A DNA stretch of 64,000 nt from Cryptomeria japonica (lineage: Eukaryota > Streptophyta > Pinopsida > Cupressales > Cupressaceae). Position numbers and translations under genes: made by a program. Below the pieces are notes generated by a model. The model had not been told where the DNA came from. It did no database searches and worked only from the letters and a program-made list of their open reading frames with translations. Each line of letters opens with the position of its first letter. Positions within the stretch are counted from its first letter, which is position 1. Below are positions 1 through 12,261 of the stretch, in pieces. The DNA is taken from contig NC_081414.1 of the NCBI RefSeq assembly GCF_030272615.1, positions 909,917,009-909,981,008 of the forward strand. Direction: 5' to 3'.

Positions 1-337
1 CTTCCACTCTTTGTATTTGGTCATATACTATCTCTCCTCAGGGAGGAATGATGTTATCAGGAGGTGATTCCTCTTTGTCAGACATTGGTTCTTGAACATG
101 ATGTACTTCGATAGTAGATGCTTCCTTCTTTTGATTGATGGGCTTCCCTTGACGTTTCTTTCATTCTTGATATTCTTGTTCTTTACATATTATCTTTGCT
201 CATTCAAATAGTGCTTCCTGCCATGAGTCCTCCTTGTATTTCTTCTTTGCCTTCCACTGAGGTTTTTGGTATTTGCTTGGTGTCTTCCTGGGTGGTAGAG
301 TGTGTTCATAGCCCAATCCTATTTTGTCTTTACTGAA
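1..337 (-). pseudogene. gypsy-C protease-to-RT linker, partial
   Basis: Minus-strand translation continues from the G-patch into a lysine- and glutamate-rich linker with several in-frame stops. It leaves the window at position 1. It corresponds in place to the charged linker between G-patch and reverse transcriptase in gypsy-A (29103-30200). No catalytic motif is visible here. Confidence 0.5.
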
Positions 338-1708
338 TTATGAAGGAGAATCTAATGGTTCTGTGATGCCTTCCTGATGTTTGTCGATAGGTCCTTTGCC
401 ATTGTATCCCATTTGTTGCATTATTAAGTAGCCTTTTCCATATAGGTGTGTTGGTATAGCTACCTCCATAGTAGCCGCTCTGTCTTCTTCCACATCCTTG
501 TATAGCCAACTAAGGATGTCTTTTTCCTCTGATTCATGTGCCAGTGTGCCTAGTTGGATAAATTTTCCATCAAACTTGGTGATGGGTTGTGTTGCTTGAT
601 GTGTTGATGTTGTAGGTAATCCATGAGATTTAGGCGATGCTGGTAAGTTGGCTAAACATAAAGGTTCCAAAGAGTATTCTCCCATGCCTTGCTCTTTGAT
701 TTTCATTTTCTGCTTGAAATCCATAGATAGAGATTTAGACTTTTCTTGCTGAATGGTTGGTGCTGAGGAACTTTGTTTTTCTCTATTATGTGGAACCAAG
801 CTGTCTTGGGCTGCCCCCATAGCATTACAATGTTGAAAAGGGTTATGATCTACTGATATAGAAATCTCCTGTCTATTGTAGGGGAACTTAACACTCTGAT
901 CATAAGTAGAAGGTACTGCTTTCATTTCATGTATCCAAGGTCGACCCAAGAAGATGTTATATGTGAGGTCTATGTCTAAGACTTGGCACATAGTGTCCTT
1001 TTGTATTGGTCCTACTTGAATTGGCAACATTACTGTTCCTTTTGATGATTTTTATTCATCATCATATGCTTTGATAGTGATCTTTTTGCATGGATCAATA
1101 GATTGCTCAGAGAAGCCTAATGCACGGATAATTTTCAAGGTACAGATATTGAATCCAGCTCCTCCATCCATTAATACTCTTTTGACTCGATTCTTGTAGA
1201 CCAAGACTTCAATGTGGAGTGGAGTATTGTGTGGATGGCTCAATGAGATATTATCATGCTTAGAAAAGGTAAAGTTATGAGGCCCTATCATGTGAGCCAC
1301 CATGGCTTGGAATTTGTCAGCATCTAGATCTTGAGGTACATTTGTTTCTAATAGAGATTTTTCCAAGATGTCTTTGTATTTTGGGGAAAGTTTTAGCAAC
1401 TCCAGTATAGATATTTGAGCCAGAGTTTTGCACAGTTGACTAACTAGATCATATTGAATTTTGGGTATGGTGTTTGTTGTTGACATATGCCCCCTCAAGA
1501 CATATTTTTGAGCTTTGGTTGTTACATTGATGGAATCATGTTCACACCTGTCTTTGATTGTCCTCGGATGATATATGATTGATGGTGTTGTTGTATATAT
1601 GATTGATACAAGCTCCATGTGTATCATTTGAGGTTGAAGCTCCATCCTTGTTGTAGTTTGGAAGATGATTCTTAAAGGCTCCATGGTCACCATTTGTCTT
1701 GAGACCAT
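338..1708 (-). pseudogene. gypsy-C aspartic protease and G-patch region
   Basis: Two same-frame open segments (1708-1052 and 1030-338) are separated by one stop at about 1049-1051. The first holds the retropepsin active-site region VLMDGGAGFNIC. The second holds the downstream protease motif TYNIFLGRPWIHEM and then a G-patch-like stretch (YGKGYLIMQQMGYNGKGP) near 358-440. Protease would cut the Gag-Pol precursor. The active site reads D-G-G rather than the usual D-S/T-G; gypsy-A shows the same change, so it is a family trait. The frame is broken from the upstream gag frame near 1555. Confidence 0.75.
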
Positions 1709-2783
1709 CGACTATTAAATCACCTCTATCAATCATGTCTTGAACAATGTTCTTCAATCCCATGCAATCATTTGTTTGATGACCTTTGTTGCGATGAAAA
1801 TCAAAAACGTGTGAGTCATTCCACCAGGGTGGTTTGATTTGTGGTTCAAAGTTGTTGATTGCTGGTAAGGAGATAATTTTGTTTGCCAGCAGTTCTCTAA
1901 ATGCTGACTCCAAGGATTGCCCTAGTGGTGTGTAAATGCATTTTGGAAAGTTGTTGGTGTTACCTCAGGAGTTTGTATTAGGTCCTCAATTAGTCTTATT
2001 GCTTTGGGTATTATTGGCATTGTTTGTGTTGAGATGATCTTGATTGGCATTTGGTGTATAAGTGTTAGTGCCTTGGTTAGCACCTTTTGGATTCTTTGTA
2101 ACTTGAGGATTACCTGATAACACTAGCATTGGTTGTTTGGATTTTGCATCATTTGATTTGTTTCCTCCTTCATTTCCAGTGTTTTTGTTTCTGGTCCAGA
2201 ATCTGGATTTGTCTAATTTGTTGTTTGGGTTGTTGTTGTTGGATGAATTTGTTCCTTCTTTGAAGAATTTCAATGTTCCTTTCTTGACACATGCCTCTTC
2301 TACTTGAATGCCATTTTCAATCAATTTGGCAAAAGATGGTATGCATTGAAGTTTGAGTATGTAACTCATCTCACTATTCACGTTGTTGATGAAAATTTCC
2401 ATTTTTTCTTTTTCGGGCACATCTTGAGGATATCTCGAAACCATACATCACTAAAATTGAAGGAATACCATGACTGTTTCATTATTTTTCTTCTTGGTAT
2501 TATAGACATCTAGCATAGTGATAGCATGTTGAATGTTGTAGGAATATTGAGTTATGAATTTCTTGAATAATTCATCGAATGATCTAATAGGAGGTGTGAT
2601 TTTGGATAACCATTCTATTGTTTGTCCTCCCAAGCTTCTTAGGAATAACCTCATCAAATAGGTATCATCATGGGAAAATTCAAGACTCATGGTGCAAAAT
2701 TCTCGAACATGATCATGAGGGTCGCTTTTCCCATCATTTTTGTCAAATTTGGGAATATCTGAGTTTGGGGTAAAAGGTATCAT
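1542..2783 (-). pseudogene. gypsy-C gag, central and C-terminal part
   Basis: Segments 2783-2451, 2444-1986 and 1913-1542 share one frame. The first matches the retrotransposon gag domain by pattern (LMRLFLRSLGGQTIEWLSKI, then a FITQYSYNI-type helix). The middle segment is the asparagine-rich spacer. The last carries a nucleocapsid-type knuckle with HRNKGHQTNDC; the residue expected to be the first Cys is Phe in FDFHRNKGH. Stops near 2445-2450 and a frameshift near 1555 disable it. The N-terminal part lies at 8982-9487 beyond the Copia-1 insertion. Confidence 0.75.
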
Positions 2784-2830
2784 GTTTAACCGTCTGTCAA
2801 AAGGATAAGGACAAAATTTCAGTCAAGGAG

Positions 2831-3555
2831 TGTTGATACATAATAGCTTTGATAAGATAAATGATTGAATGGGAGATAAATGAAGTCTCCCATTCAATCA
2901 TCTATCTCATCGATAGATAAATTCAAATCTCACTGGTTATTCCTTTATCTATAATTTCTCTCCTTATCCTATTACAACATTTATCAATTATGTTACTCAT
3001 GCAAACTGATGATTAAATTGAGTACTAACTATTAAACTGATAATGATCGAGTCTTATTCTAACCCTCTCGATTCATTATCGGGTTACCACTTTAATAGTC
3101 ACCAAATTTACAATCATCAGGCTTAATACATTCCACAGACTAACTAATGTTATCAGGGTAAATTAATTGATAACTGACTAACTTAAGTTATCGGGTTTAA
3201 ACTGCTTCAATTGCCACCGATTACCATCAAACTAGTTATATTGATAACCAAAATGATATCGGTTCATTAGCATATGTGATGACACTGATTAAGAAATCGG
3301 TTATGGGGGGGCACGATCAAGGGGTATCTTGGTCAGACATGATCGATCAAGGTACCACTTGATCGGTCCCCTCCATAATATATATATACACCAATAAATG
3401 TTGTGGAGAAAACATAGAAAATATGAATGCTCTCTCTCCACCTGCAACAAAGAAAAGAAATCAGATCTATCATATTGTGAATTAACATATACTTGAAAGG
3501 AAAATTACTTTGAATATAACTTGCACCTTGAATTGAAAATTGAAATACATTTACA
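2831..3555 (+). repeat. Copia-1 5' LTR
   Basis: Begins TGTTGATACATAATAG and ends ...ATACATTTACA directly before the PBS. It is 725 bp against 762 bp for the 3' copy. A TATA-like tract (ATATATATA, near 3381) is a plausible promoter for the element, followed by the presumed R-U5. Confidence 0.93.
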
Positions 3556-3567
3556 TGGTATCAGAGC
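3556..3567 (+). other. Primer-binding site (initiator Met tRNA)
   Basis: TGGTATCAGAGC follows the LTR end with no spacer. It is the standard copia PBS complementary to the 3' end of plant initiator tRNA-Met, where minus-strand DNA synthesis starts. Confidence 0.95.
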
Positions 3568-3647
3568 TATAGTTAAATCAAACCTGAGGCTATTCAATTT
3601 TGTGGAAAATTCAAGACAAACATATATCCAACATCACATTTCTCCAA

Positions 3648-4886
3648 ATGGCTAGCACTATCAGATTTGAAGATAGACTCGAAGGAGGCGATGATTTCTC
3701 AGCATGGAAGTTCAAAATTAAGATGATTCTAAGAGAAAATAAAGTTGAATCATTTGTAAAAGCTGAAACTACAGAACCTGAGACTAAACTTGACAAAGTG
3801 ACTTGGATAGAGGGAAATGAAAAATCCATCAAAATCATAGTTGATGGGGTGAGGAATAATATTATGCCCATCATAAGGAAACATGAAATGACCTACAACA
3901 TGTTAAAAGCACCTAAAGATGCATTTGAGATATCCAATGCAAGTAGAACCTTGGATTTAAAGAGAGAAATAAATCATATAGCTATGATCAAAGGGAAGTC
4001 AATCAATGCCTACTTCATGCGAATATCAGCCCTAAGGGATGAGCTAGCAACCCTTGGATATGAGATCCAAAGCAAAGAATTAACATTCATTTCTCTAAAT
4101 GGGTTTCCTAGTATATGGGAAACATTCATCCAAGGCATCAGTGCAAGGGCTAAATTTTTTAAGTTTGAAAGGCTAAAGATAGACTATCTCCAAGAAGAAT
4201 CAAGGTTAAATAAGAAAGGGATCAAACAAAAGAATATAGATGAAGATCTTGAAGTCCTAAATACAAACTCTAATAAGAAAAGCAAGTAGAAACAATTTAG
4301 GAAGAGAAAAGGTTGTCATGGAAAGAACACCTGCAAGAAGGATCTTTCACATATTCAATGTTACAGGTGTGACAAATTTGGACACTATGTTGCCAAATGT
4401 CCAGAAAGAACCAAACAAAAAGCCACATTTGCCAAAGCAGAAAAATCTAAAGGGGAAGATGACTCTAAGAAGTATGTACTCTACTCAGTACTTACAAACC
4501 AAGCATCAAACAAGGTTAACTCCTGGGTGATCGATAGTGGCTCATCCAGACACATTACAGGGTTTAGAGAAGTGCTAGACTCCATGATAGAGGAAAATGA
4601 TGAGGAAGTGACTATTAGAGATGACTCCACACATCCAGTCAAAGGAGTTGGAACCAACACCATAAAATTGAAGTCAGGCATATCATTGCAACTTAAAGGA
4701 GTACTATATGTCCTAGGCATCGAGAGAAATCTAGTCTCTATATCAGCACTAGAGGATAATGGGTACAGAGTGACCTTCATTGACAACAGAGTGTTGGCTT
4801 GGCCAAGAATTAATCTATCAAGAAAGATAAAACCATTGGTCAAAGACAAGGTTACTTGTATGAGCTGTGCACAGAGCCCAACCTAG
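3648..4886 (+). pseudogene. Copia-1 gag and protease
   Basis: The likely start is the ATG at 3648, in good plant context (AAATGGCT), giving MASTIRFEDRLEGG; an upstream in-frame ATG at 3600 is less likely. One frame runs through the gag helix region, a stop at about 4287, an intact CCHC knuckle near 4359 (CYRCDKFGHYVAKC) and the protease active site VIDSGSSRHI near 4530. The frame ends at 4886, where a frameshift moves integrase into another frame. Confidence 0.85.
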
Positions 4887-6322
4887 CCCTAATCCATGAA
4901 GCTATAGATGTTAATGAAATTTGGCATAGAAGACTAGGTCACCTAAATTTTAGAGCTTTGTCATCAATGGGAAACCTTGTCATAGGTATACCTAAGTTAA
5001 AGCAATATCATTCAGGGGCATGCAAGGAATGTGCCCTAGGTAAAAATACTAAGGGTGTCTTTCAAAATAGTACTAGGAAAACAAGCAAAGTTTTAGAGTT
5101 AGATCATTCTAATGTTTGTGGACCTATGTTTGTACCTTCTTTAGGGGGATTTTTGTATTATGTAATATTTGTTGATGACTACTCTATGAAAACTTAGATC
5201 TAGTTTCTGAAATGTAAAGAATGAGAAGATATCCTTAATAGGTGTAAGGAATTTAAATCACTAACAGAAAACTACTCAGGAAATAAAATTAAAACCTTAA
5301 GAACTGACAATGGGGGGGAATACACCTCAAATTTGTTTAAGGATTTTTGTAAAAATACTGGGATTAAGAGGGAGCTTACTATACCTTATAACCCTCAACA
5401 AAATGGGGTAGCTAAGAGGAAAAATAGGACAATTGTAGAAGCTACCAAAGCCATGATTCTTGATCAGAATCTAAATACCAATCTTTGGGCAGAAGCAACC
5501 AGCACTGTTGTATATATACAAAATAGATGCCCTCACTCTCATCTTGAAGATAAAACCCCTAAGGAAGAAGTCTTTACTAAAACAAAGCCAGATATCAGCC
5601 ACCTTAGGATATTTGGGTGTCCTGTCTATATGCATGTACCTAAGGAGAAAAGATTAAAATTAGAGCCTTTTGGAAAAAGGGGAATACTTGTAGGATATAG
5701 TGAAACCTCCAAGGCCTACAGAATCTATATACCTGGTTAGAGGAATATTGAACTGAGTAGGGATGTAATCTTTAAAGAAGACTTAGCTTTCAAAAGAGCC
5801 CAAAGCTCAATAGAACCTGAAGCCTATATCCCTACTCCTAGCACAGATGAAGAACCTGCTCCTGAGCTTTAGAGGGAGAATCTTGAGGAAAATGAAGATG
5901 AAAATCAAAACTCTCCTGGAGAAAATCTCAAGAAAAGACCACTATGGGCCACCAAAACTATAGAAGAAGCTCAGAAGTATGCTACTCCTTTAGGAACCTT
6001 CAGAGAAAGAAAAAGGCCTAACAAATTCATTAGCTATGTTGCCCTTATGAATGATCTTTCAAAAGCTGAACCTAATAGTGCATTAGGTGCACTTAAACAT
6101 CAAATATGGAAGGATGCCATGTCTGAGGAATATCAGTCCATAATGAAGAATGATGTTTGGGAAATTATTTCTAGGCCAACAAGAAAATATGTTGTTTCTT
6201 CCAAATGGCTTTTTAAGATCAAACATGTTGTAGATGGCAGTATTGCTGTAGATGGCAATATTGAAAAAAAAACACAAGGCCAAATTTGTAGCCAGAGGGT
6301 TCTCTCAAAAGGAAGGAATTGA
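4856..6322 (+). pseudogene. Copia-1 integrase and RT N-terminus
   Basis: The frame carries the integrase zinc-binding HHCC region (HRRLGHLNFRAL ... CKECALGK), the core with LRTDNGGEY, then QQNGVAKRKNRT. The last should read QNGVAERKN: the catalytic Glu of D,D(35)E is Lys here. Stops occur after DDYSMKT (about 5195), after YRIYIPG (about 5738) and near 5871. The RT start (WKDAMSEEYQSI) follows. A 15-18 bp tandem duplication (VDGSI/VDGNI, near 6231-6260) and an A-run frameshift near 6266 end the frame. Confidence 0.85.
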
Positions 6323-7610
6323 CTATGAAGAATCATTTGCACCTGTAGCCAGATACACATTAGTAAGAGCCGTCTTAGCCATTGCAATAGCAAAGGGATG
6401 GAAAGTTCATCAGATGGATGTTAAGACAACATTCCTTAATGGTGAGATCTCAGGAGAAGTATACCTAGAGAAACCTGAAGTGTTTGAGATTCATGATGCA
6501 GAGTATCATCTGTGTAGACTCAAGAAATCTCTCTATGGGCTTAAATAGGCTCCCAAGGACTGGTATGAAAGAATTGATACTTATCTCTCAAAACTAGGCT
6601 TCTCTAAGAATGATGCAAATCCTAATCTCTACTATAAGCAAAACAAAGGTGATATGCTAATATTGATTTTATATGTTGATGATTTATTAATCACAAGAGA
6701 AGATCACCTTATAGATCAATGCAAGAAAGATATTTCTAAACAATTTGACATGAAGGACTTGGGACTCCTTCATTACTTCCTAGGCTTGGAAATATGGCAA
6801 AATTTTGATAGCATTATACTAAACTAAGGAAAGTACACCTTGGACATTTTGAAGAGATTTGGAATGATAAACTATAGATCCATGACCTCTCTAATGGAAA
6901 TAAATCTTCATAAACTTAAGGAAGTAGTAGTAGGGTCACAAGCCACTGATCCTACTCACTAGAGGAAAGTGATTGGGTCTCTGATTTATTTGGTAAATAC
7001 AAGACCGGATATCTATTATGTAGTTAATGCTTTGAGTCAGTTTATGTGTGAACCAAAGGAGATACACCTAATAGTAGTAAAACACATTATGAGATATCTA
7101 CAAGGTACTCTAAACCTTGGTCTCAAATATAAGAGAGTTGATCTAAATCTACATGGATTCACAGATTCAGATTGGGTTGGAAATATGACTGACAGGAAAA
7201 GCACCTCGAGATGTTGTTTCAGTTTAGGTTCAACCATGATATCTTGGATCAGTAGAAAATAGTCTTCAGTAGCAAAGAGTTCCACTGAGGCCAAATACAT
7301 TGCAGCTTCCATGGCTGCCTGAGAAGCAGTATGGCTCAGGAAGTTGCTTGTAGGATTATTCAGTGAACCAATGAAACCTACTATTATCCATTGTGACAAT
7401 CAGAGCTGTATAAAACTTTCAGTAAATCCAGTGTTCCATGACAGATCCAAGCACATTGAGATTCCATACCATTATGTGCAAGATATGGTAGACAGGAATG
7501 TGATTCAGTTGGAATATATTTGTACAGGAGATTAGACAATAGATATTCTTACCACACCACTTTCCAGAGTAAAGGTTTTACACTTCAGAAAAGGCTTGGG
7601 TATGATAGAA
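6252..7610 (+). pseudogene. Copia-1 reverse transcriptase and RNase H
   Basis: RT motifs are visible in order: FVARGFSQKEGIDYEE, QMDVKTTFLNGE, KKSLYGLK, and the catalytic YVDDLLI near 6673. RNase H follows with DSDWVG, a DRKSTS loop, SSTEAKY and IIHCDNQSCIK, ending in a typical copia C-terminus near 7610. Stops interrupt at about 6546, 6826, 6960, 7259, 7320 and 7533. All catalytic residues I can check in RT and RNase H are present; only the reading frame is broken. Confidence 0.88.
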
Positions 7611-8214
7611 AGGTAATTTTCTTTGTAATCTGTACTTACATATCAATAAGATGTTTACTATGTAAACTTCTTTGTCATGTTAGGAATTTTATGGGTTCAA
7701 CCCTCTGTGTTCATTTCTAAGAGGAGAAGATCTCTCAGATAATGAACACTTGTATATAGACATTATAAGGTGATGATCTTATAATGATCAAACCAGTTAT
7801 CATGTGTGATTTCTGATATGTCATGGATGTGCCATGATTATGATTGTGTTAAAACATTTGGAAAGATGTTAGTGCACATACCACAATGTGGATCAGTTGA
7901 GAACTTAATTATTCTCATGTGTTAATCCTTAGTATTGCTTGTTTTGCAATACTGATATCACGTGCTTAGGTGATATCACATCATCACAAGGTGATGAATT
8001 TCTTGTATCACGTGTTTAGGCAATACTCCATGTCACGTGCTTAGGTGATGTGGTTACTTGTATCATATGTTTTAATGATACTTCATGTCATGTGTTCAGA
8101 TGATATGAATCCTTGGAGAATGAGATTGTAAACTAAATAAGGAATATTGGTCATCAAGAGAAATGTGATGCTAGACACTTTGTCTATTATTCATCTTCCC
8201 AAGTTAAGAGGGAA
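7611..8214 (+). other. Copia-1 3' untranslated region and PPT
   Basis: Non-coding stretch between the pol stop and the 3' LTR. It holds the hairpin array at 7954-8108 and ends in a purine run, AAGTTAAGAGGGAA (8201-8214), the plus-strand primer site for reverse transcription. No ORF is supported. Confidence 0.8.
7954..8108 (+). repeat. Five-copy imperfect hairpin array with CACGTG core
   Basis: Five degenerate units (near 7954, 8005, 8029, 8062 and 8087) share the frame RTATCACGTGYTTAGGTGATA. Unit 1 is a perfect inverted repeat, GATATCAC / GTGATATC, around an 8-nt loop GTGCTTAG. The cores read CACGTG three times and CATATG or CATGTG in the other two, consistent with C-to-T decay. CACGTG is the plant G-box, so these could be protein sites, RNA hairpins, or both. 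Confidence 0.7.
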
Positions 8215-8976
8215 TGTTGATACATAATAGCTTCGATAAGATAAATGATTGAATGGGAGATAAATGAAGTCTCCCATTCAATCATCTATCTCATCGATAG
8301 ATAAATTCAGATCTCACTGGTTATTCCTTTATCTATACTTCCACTCCTTATTCTATTATAACATTTATCAATTATGTTACTCATGCAAACTGATGATTAA
8401 ATTGAGTACTAACTATTAAACTAATAGACCGATAATGATTGGGTCTTATTCTAACCCTCTCAATTCATTATCGGGTTACCACTTTAATAGTCACTGAATT
8501 TACAATGATCGGGCTTAATACATTCCACCGACTAACTAGTGTTATCGGGGTAAATTAATTGATAACCAACTGACTTAAGTTATCAGGTTTAAACCGCTTC
8601 AATTGACACCAATTAATATTGCCACCGATTACCATCAGACTATTTATATTGATAACCGAAATGATATTGGTTCATTAGCATGTGTGATGACACCGATTAA
8701 GCAATCGGTTATGGGGGGGCAAGATCAAGGGGTATCTTGGTCGGTCATGTCCAAAGGATATGATCAATCAAGGTACCACTTGATCGGTCCCCTCCATAAT
8801 ATATATATACACCAATAGATGTTGTGGAGAAAACATAAAAAATATTAATGCTCTCTCTCCACATGCAACAAAGAAAAGAAATCAGATCTATCATATTGTG
8901 AATTAACATATACTTGAAAGGAAAATTACTTTGAATATAACTTGCAACTTGAATTGAAAATTGAAATACATTTACA
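8215..8976 (+). repeat. Copia-1 3' LTR
   Basis: Starts TGTTGATACATAATAG after the PPT and ends TTTACA before the TSD. Compared with the 5' LTR it has short extra segments near 8430, 8610-8625 and 8747, plus scattered, mostly transition, differences. Confidence 0.93.
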
Positions 8977-8981
8977 ACGAG

Positions 8982-9487
8982 TATCGTACTATTGTCCCTT
9001 ATTGCATGTCTTGCATTTGTCTTTGCAACATTTGCATTTGTTGAGTGAGAGCAATCAAAGGTGCATTTTCCTACCGAGGGAAGAGTTCTTCCCTTGCATT
9101 ATTTCTAAGTTGAAATGGCGTGTGGTGGGGTATGTTTTGTTCAAGGATGTTTTGCTCAGGCAAATTTTGTTCTAGTAGATTTTGCTCCAGTATGTTTTTT
9201 TCAGGGTCACGTGCTTCCGCCTCTCTTTGTCGTTCTTGATAGTCATAATGTCAAGGCCTTGTTCTAAATATGTTAGTGTCAAAGTCATCAGGGAGTTTAA
9301 TTCCTTTGCTTGTGAGCATGAGTAGATATTTTTCTTTGTCATTTTCCATGAGTCTTTCCACAAGTTTTTGAAATGAAGCACTTTCTTGACACTCTTTGAG
9401 GAGTTCCTCAGAAATTTCTGTGTCTTCTAGATTGGGACACTCGAAAGGATTTGATAATCTTCGATCCATGCTAGACTCTAGTTGCAT
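8982..9487 (-). pseudogene. gypsy-C gag N-terminus
   Basis: The minus-strand start ATG is at 9487 (MQLESSMDRRLSNPFE). The segment LVERLMENDKEKYLLM...LPDDFD aligns by eye with LVEEIMRRDRQYFLQM...IPHDFD of gypsy-A gag, which fixes it as gag N-terminus. Downstream, near 9130-9200, is a short degenerate repeat encoding (I/L)LEQN-type units, followed by stops. The gene continues at 2830 beyond Copia-1. Confidence 0.75.
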
Positions 9488-10373
9488 TTTTCTTTGTTTG
9501 TTTCATTGCGAGTGAGTAACAACAGGCATCTAGTAGAAACTTTATGTGACAAAGGGAATGAACTCCTCTTCGATGTGTTGCTCAAAGTTTGGTAGTTCAA
9601 ACCACGCTATGTTGTAAGTGATGCACTCTTTGGTGAATAAGGTCAGATTGATCTTTCCTCCTTGATTTAGGTGTTGACTGAATGCTGATTTTTTATAGAA
9701 TGCTCTACTCCTTAATGGTTCCTTGTCAAATTAATTTGTTTTGTCTTGAAGATACAAGCGGATATGACGAAGGAATGTTTGATGAGATTTGGAGAGTTGG
9801 TGATTGATGTATAAAAAATTTATTCTGTTTGGCAAGTTTCAGAGAACTGGGTTGTTGTTTCCTCAACTTAGTGTTATGATAAATACTCTTTCTTCTCAGA
9901 ATATGAGGATTAGTCATGCACAAGAGATCAATGGTTTCCTTTGATTTGTTTTGGATTTAGTTATCTTGCTTGGAAACTCAAGTTTTACTTTATCAAATGA
10001 AGGTTTAGATGCCCCCTCATGACAAAGCATGTCAAATGATATGGAATACAAGCTTTCCCGATACGAAAACTTGATTTGACAACTTGGAGTTTTAAAACAT
10101 GTGTGTTTTTGGATAGAAATTCGTTTGATTGAAGGACCTATTGATACTTGTGATGATGTTTCCTTATTTTGATAGGAGAGATGTGTTTTATCTTGCGACT
10201 AGCAGATTTTGACAACTTTTTTTACGGAGAACTTGCTTTGGGAATAGTTTTTGATACTCTGTTTTGATTCTCTATTTGATGAAGTTCAAGCTGAGCAAAG
10301 AAAGCTTCCTAAATTGTTTTCAGATTTTTCAAAAATAGCCTTTGTTTTGCCCCCTGTTTTCTCAGTTTTTGCT

Positions 10374-10745
10374 ATGCGCTAAGACAGAGATGCAATGCGC
10401 TACTGAATTTCCTCAATGCGTTAGAGAACAGACTCCACGTGCTAAGCTGCCCTCTATGATGTGCTAACTGGTTTGTTTAGAATTTGCCTTGGTCTAAAAG
10501 GTTATGTGCTAATATGGGTTGCCAATGCACTAACTGTTGGTCTCAATGCGCTAATTATTGATCCCCACGTGCTAAGTTGTTTCTTCAACACACTAGAATG
10601 TTTTCAAAAAGCACCAAGTTTAAACTGCTAGTGTTGGATTTTGATGAAGCATTAAAGTTCAGAATAAATGCACTAAAGTGAAGCTCGAGTGCGCTAAAGG
10701 ATGGTTTCTACATGCTAAGAAGTTTCTCTTACGTGCTAAACTGCC
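10374..10745 (-). repeat. Array of TTAGCGCAT-type motif, gag-proximal
   Basis: About 14 degenerate copies; on the plus strand they read ATGCGCTAA, ACGTGCTAA, ATGTGCTAA or ATGCACTA, spaced roughly 20-75 bp. On the coding (minus) strand this is TTAGCGCAT. Variants differ mostly at CpG positions (CG to TG or CA), as expected from decay of methylated cytosine. Confidence 0.7.
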
Positions 10746-12261
10746 CTGATAGTTTGACTTGGTTGTTTTTCTGCAATTTTTGGATTTTGTTTTCAATGAT
10801 GATGGATGATTTTTTGAAGTAATAAATGAAAGCATGGCACAAAAGAAGCAACCATTTTGCCTAATCTAAACAATGAGTGTATGTTCTGTGAGGATGTGTT
10901 CAAATCCCCAATGTTTTAATAGGTTTAGATACAACAACATACAATTCAGTTAGACTCTATTCAAGGGTCATAAGTAATACCATAGCCCACTAGTCTCGAT
11001 ACTCCGTTAGCTCAAACAGCCTTGTCACGCCCTAGGGGGTGCCCATTTTTTTGCCTTTTGCTAGAAATTAACCCAAAGTGAATTGCTTCATAATTGAGTA
11101 GTTATCTTGGGAGATATATGATGAGCGATCTTGGGGGCGGATTCTTCCCCACCCTTGCACTATGATATTACAAATATCTGGATAATGACTCGGCTCAAAG
11201 TTTCTATGTTAAAGTTTGTAATCAGGCTTCTCGTTTGACTGTCAGTGATAAAATCCCTCAGGAGGCTTTCCAACCTTTAGAACAAAGGCTTTACGTATCT
11301 CAGGGATACTGGGGGAAGGCTAATCACTGCGCGCAACCGTTGAAAAGGACTTTCATCACTTTCAACTTTTGATTATGGTGGGTTGGAACACTTGGCGTCA
11401 AAGTCATTTCCCACTTAGGTCATTCCCTTCACACTGGCCAAAGAATGGCTTTAAGCATTTTTCAACCCCTCGGGAAGGTAGACCTGCTAAAGGATTTAAT
11501 GCAATAAACACTGAAAGCATAAGAGTGGTTTGGTTTATTTTATCACCCAGTTAAGGGGAGAGCATATTCCTTCCACTTTTGTAGCAAAGCAAACAAGTGT
11601 TCTTTTTAACTTTTATTGCAATGATTTGGTAAAATCTATATGGAGATGTTGCTCCACAAAAACATGGTGTTTATTTTATCCCTTCAAAGCAATGATTTTC
11701 TGATCTAGTAAAGGAACCTAGTCAACAAAGAAAAACTTAGATTTGGCATAAACAAAATAAAATTGGTAAAAGGGAAAGATCTTCCCTCTTTAACTTGAAA
11801 CAAAATTTTAAACAAGTGTGGTTCTTTTACTTTGCAAAGTTTAAAAGTTGATCCTTTTATGCACCAAAGGATGGTGAGGTTATTTTTAAAGCTCTTTTGC
11901 AAAATGAAAGATTGTTTTGTCCTTTTTAGATGCCCAAATAAATTTTTTTCTCCTAGGAAAGCAAGAAAGATTTTTGTTGTGGTTCTTTTTAAGTTCCCAA
12001 ATAAAGTGAGTTCAATTTTTAACTTTAAACAAGAAATGAAAGAAATTCAAAATTTTAACTAACTTAGCTAAGTTAGTAAGAAAATCTCCAATTACTTTAA
12101 ATCAAACTTAAATAAAAATAAGCTCCAAACCTGCAATTAAACCATTCGTAACCTGCAAAACAAACAGTTTAATTAGTTAGAAAAATGATGGCTTTGTGGA
12201 CTTCCACAAGTCTAACTTTTGGGTTCTCTGTTACAAATTATTATTATTATTTTTTTGTCTG

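Larger units (their letters stand above)
2831..8976 (+). mobile_element. Ty1/copia LTR retrotransposon 'Copia-1', full length, defective
   Basis: A complete element with 5' LTR 2831-3555, initiator-Met-type PBS at 3556, gag-protease-integrase-RT-RNase H in copia order, a PPT just before 8215, and 3' LTR 8215-8976. Flanks are AGGAG (2826-2830) and ACGAG (8977-8981), a 5-bp TSD with one change. It is inserted in the gag gene of gypsy-C. The LTRs differ at several percent of sites by eye and by a net 37 bp of indels, so the insertion is not recent. Two frameshifts and about ten stops disable the polyprotein. Confidence 0.93.
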
